A DNA stretch of 8,109 bases, from NCBI GenBank assembly GCA_027457185.1, contig DAIDTN010000165.1, positions 1 through 8,109 on the forward strand, written 5' to 3'. Below the pieces are notes generated by a model. It was given only the letters and a program-made list of their open reading frames with translations, did no database searches and was not told where the DNA came from. The DNA is from Burkholderiales bacterium. GTDB taxonomy: Bacteria > Pseudomonadota > Gammaproteobacteria > Burkholderiales > SG8-39. This document shows, piece after piece, positions 6,398 through 8,109 of the stretch (within the stretch, counting starts at the first letter, position 1; each line of letters starts with the position of its first letter). Both the position numbers and the translations under genes were made by a program.

Positions 6398-6465
6398 CTC
6401 GCGCACACACGCGCGCGCAGCTGCGCCGCCTGGCCGGTGGATTCGAATTGCTCTATGATGCGCAT
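6394..6465 (-). CDS. Possible 23-codon leader ORF before the SpoU methyltransferase
   Basis: ATG at 6465 opens a 23-residue frame beginning MRIIEQFESTGQ and ending RARVCAR. Its TGA overlaps the methyltransferase ATG in an ATGA arrangement, the usual geometry of translational coupling, and its third codon positions are mostly G or C, as in the real genes around it. The same frame is open a little further upstream, to a TAA inside the reverse strand of the senB start, and includes a GTG. There is no Shine-Dalgarno site and I do not recognise the peptide. It may be a leader peptide, the remnant of a longer gene cut when senB arrived, or chance. Confidence 0.25.
   Translation of the reverse strand: MRIIEQFESTGQAAQLRARVCAR
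6454..6459 (+). promoter_or_regulatory. Weak -10 candidate for the senB-like gene
   Basis: TATGAT (5 of 6) with TGGCCG at 17-bp spacing as a poor -35. It lies in the 115-bp gap between the methyltransferase and senB-like starts, about 54 bp before the GTG. Nothing better was seen for either gene in this gap. Confidence 0.2.
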
Positions 6466-6512
6466 GCTTGAATAGATTGACGGCGCCACAAGTCTAACCG
6501 AGAACTGGCAGG

Positions 6513-7460
6513 GTGAAAATTACAATCGTCACGCCCGCGCCCGCCGCGTCGCGTACCGGCAACCGGCACACGGCGCAGCGCTGGGCCGCGATGCTGCGCG
6601 CGGCCGGACACAAAGTCGCCCTGGCGACGCAATGGCATTCAGGAAAGCCCGATGTGCTGTTCGCTTTGCACGCGCGTCGTAGCCATGCGTCCATACTGCG
6701 CTTTCGCGAGGCGCATGCCGACGGAAAGCTGGTGGTGGTGCTGACCGGGACCGATCTGTATCGCGACATCGGCTACGACCCGGACGCGCAGCAGTCGCTG
6801 CAACTGGCGCAGCGCCTGGTGGTGCTGCAGGACGAGGGTTTGAAGGCACTGCCGCGCCGGCTGCGCGCCAAGACCCGGGTGATCTACCAGTCGTCGCAAG
6901 TGAAGGCGAAGCCGACCCCGCCCCGGAAAACATTTCGCGTCTGCGTGCTTGGTCATTTGCGCGAGGAGAAGGATCCGTTTCGCGCCGCGCTGGCGTTGAA
7001 ACACATTCCAAAGGCGGAAACGATCGAACTGGTGCATCTGGGCCAGTCCATGTCGCCGGCAATGGCGGCGCGGGCCACGACCTTGATGGCCGAGGACCCG
7101 CGCTACCGCTGGCTCGGCGGCATGCCGCACTGGCGCGCGCTCGGCGGGCTGGCACGCAGCCAGCTGATGGTGATGAGTTCGCGCATCGAAGGCGGCGCAA
7201 ACGCGATTGTGGAAGCCGCGTGCGTGGGCGTGCCGGTGCTGGCGTCCGCCATTCCCGGTAATATCGGCATGCTCGGTGCGGATTATCCGGGCTATTACCC
7301 GCTCGAAGACGAAACGGCGCTGGCGAAACTGCTGATCAAGGCGATGCGCTACCAGGCGTATTACCAGTCGCTCAAGCGCGGCATCGCGGCGCGGCGGCAT
7401 TTGTTCCGGCCGCAAAACGAGCAGGCGAACCTTGCGCGCCTGCTGCGTGAACTAGCGTGA
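6513..7460 (+). CDS. senB: SenB-like selenosugar synthase (TIGR04348-family GT4 glycosyltransferase)
   Basis: A 315-residue GT-B fold glycosyltransferase. Family signatures recalled for TIGR04348/SenB are all present: SRTGNRHTAQRW (13-24), ALHARRSHASI (51-61), VLTGTDLYRDI (76-86), RLVVLQDEG (101-109), GHLREEKDP (147-155, the phosphate-binding loop), the GT4 E-x7-E motif in EGGANAIVEA (E226, E234), PVLAS (241-245) and GNIGMLGADYPGYYPLED (249-266). Characterised SenB joins selenophosphate and a UDP-sugar such as UDP-GlcNAc to give a selenosugar, which SenA then couples to hercynine to make selenoneine; SenC/SelD supplies the selenophosphate. Neither partner is in this window. GTG at 6513 is the only start after an in-frame TAA at 6495 that keeps the first beta-strand (KITIVTP); the Shine-Dalgarno site is weak (GAG, 10 nt away). 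Codon use resembles its neighbours. It is inserted head-on between rnhB and the methyltransferase gene. Family membership is strong; the substrate is inferred. Confidence 0.85.
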   Translation: MKITIVTPAPAASRTGNRHTAQRWAAMLRAAGHKVALATQWHSGKPDVLFALHARRSHASILRFREAHADGKLVVVLTGTDLYRDIGYDPDAQQSLQLAQRLVVLQDEGLKALPRRLRAKTRVIYQSSQVKAKPTPPRKTFRVCVLGHLREEKDPFRAALALKHIPKAETIELVHLGQSMSPAMAARATTLMAEDPRYRWLGGMPHWRALGGLARSQLMVMSSRIEGGANAIVEAACVGVPVLASAIPGNIGMLGADYPGYYPLEDETALAKLLIKAMRYQAYYQSLKRGIAARRHLFRPQNEQANLARLLRELA

Positions 7461-7474
7461 AGCGGGCCAGTGGT

Positions 7475-8038
7475 TCAGTCCCGCAGCAGCCTGCGTACCG
7501 GCGCATAGCTGCGGCGGTGGATTTCGCACACGCCGTGCCGCTGTAGCGCGGCGAGATGGGCGGCAGTCGGGTAGCCCTTGTGCCGGTCCAGACCGTAATT
7601 CGGGTAGAGCTGGTGCAGCCGTAGCATTTCCGCATCTCGTGCCGTCTTGGCCAGGATCGACGCGGCGGAAATCGCCGCGATCTGGCTGTCGCCCCTGACG
7701 ATCGCCCTGACCGGATAGGCAATCACGGGACAGTGGATGCCGTCGACCAGCACCTCGCCGGGCACGACGTTCAATTGCTCGACCGCGCGGCGCATCGCGA
7801 GAAGGCTCGCCTGCAAAATATTGATGGCATCGATCTCGGCTACCGAGGCCGAAGCGATCGCCCAGGCAAGCGCATGCCGGTGAATCTGTCCGGCCAGTTC
7901 GTCCCGTCGCGATGCCGACAGGGCTTTGGAGTCGGCCAGGCCGCCGATCGGCGAGGCCGGATCCAGAATCACCGCGGCGGCATAGACCGGACCGGCCAGC
8001 GGCCCGCGCCCCGCCTCGTCGACGCCGCAGACCCTCAT
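7475..8038 (-). CDS. rnhB: Ribonuclease HII
   Basis: Cleaves the RNA strand of RNA/DNA hybrids and starts removal of single ribonucleotides misincorporated in DNA. The 187-residue protein has the four carboxylates of the type 2 active site: D7 and E8 in VDEAGRGPLAGPV (6-18), D99 in VLVDG, and D117 in RGDSQIAAISAASILAKTARD. LADSKALS (34-41) and the C-terminal YGLDRHKGYPTAAH are also conserved. Length is normal. Its ATG overlaps the lpxB stop in an ATGA arrangement, so it is translated from the lpxA/lpxB transcript, a common proteobacterial arrangement. It converges on the senB-like gene with 14 bp between stops, and no strong terminator is seen there. Confidence 0.97.
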   Translation of the reverse strand: MRVCGVDEAGRGPLAGPVYAAAVILDPASPIGGLADSKALSASRRDELAGQIHRHALAWAIASASVAEIDAINILQASLLAMRRAVEQLNVVPGEVLVDGIHCPVIAYPVRAIVRGDSQIAAISAASILAKTARDAEMLRLHQLYPNYGLDRHKGYPTAAHLAALQRHGVCEIHRRSYAPVRRLLRD

Positions 8039-8109
8039 GCCGGCGCCAGGTATGGCAGGATGGCGGCAGCGGCCTTCTCGGCCGTACCCTGCCGCAGTCG
8101 GCGGTGGAT
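8035..8109 (-). CDS. lpxB: Lipid-A-disaccharide synthase, C-terminal fragment
   Basis: The last 24 codons of a minus-strand gene that enters from the right edge, ending ...HRRLRQGTAEKAAAAILPYL and three more residues before a TGA that overlaps the rnhB start. The 'h..LR...ae.AA..il..l' ending fits the C-terminus of LpxB, which joins UDP-diacylglucosamine and lipid X in lipid A synthesis. LpxB directly upstream of rnhB is a well-known gene order. The fragment is too short to prove identity by itself; the call rests on both ending and context. Confidence 0.75.
   Translation of the reverse strand: MHRRLRQGTAEKAAAAILPYLAPA

Noticed and set aside
5816..6475. 219-codon plus-strand frame antisense to the SpoU methyltransferase
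   Set aside because: The opposite strand carries all three SpoU motifs in order; this frame has no family features.
7462..7484. GCGGG...CCCGC inverted repeat at the senB/rnhB convergence
   Set aside because: Only 5 bp with a 13-nt loop and no T-run; expected by chance in GC-rich DNA.

Overview
This 8.1 kb, GC-rich window looks like ordinary chromosome from a betaproteobacterium (Nitrosomonadales/Rhodocyclales-like). That rests on the linked housekeeping blocks smpB / ratA-rnfH / DUF4124 / guaB-guaA-tadA and lpxB-rnhB / SpoU methyltransferase, which I know from that class, and on the protein sequences. No database search was possible. I see no mobile element, CRISPR array, tRNA, rRNA or integration scar. 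Coding density is very high: the longest gap is 162 bp (guaB to the DUF4124 gene).

Left block, minus strand (1-3740): guaB (IMP dehydrogenase) and guaA (GMP synthetase) carry out the two steps from IMP to GMP. They are followed with almost no spacing by tadA (tRNA adenosine-34 deaminase) and the start of an L,D-transpeptidase that runs off the left edge. guaA/tadA overlap as ATGA and tadA/transpeptidase are one base apart, so the last three genes are probably translationally coupled. A strong stem-loop lies in the 90 bp between guaB and guaA. guaB has a perfect TATAAT -10 box and a good Shine-Dalgarno site.

Middle block (3741-5608): diverging from guaB is a small secreted DUF4124 protein. 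It ends 3 bp from the tail of a ratA-rnfH pair on the minus strand, and that pair diverges from smpB (trans-translation, with tmRNA) across only 51 bp.

Right block (5618-8109): a SpoU/TrmH-family RNA 2'-O-methyltransferase (minus) is followed on the map by a plus-strand glycosyltransferase, then rnhB (RNase HII) and the last 24 codons of lpxB (both minus). The glycosyltransferase is the most interesting gene. Its motifs match the TIGR04348/SenB family, the selenosugar synthases of selenoneine biosynthesis, yet neither senA nor a selD-like senC is in the window. It lies in reverse orientation between rnhB and the methyltransferase gene, which are often adjacent and co-directional in related bacteria. 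That suggests an insertion or rearrangement, and leaves the methyltransferase with an unusual upstream region: no Shine-Dalgarno site, a 20-nt alternating pyrimidine-purine tract and a tiny overlapping ORF.
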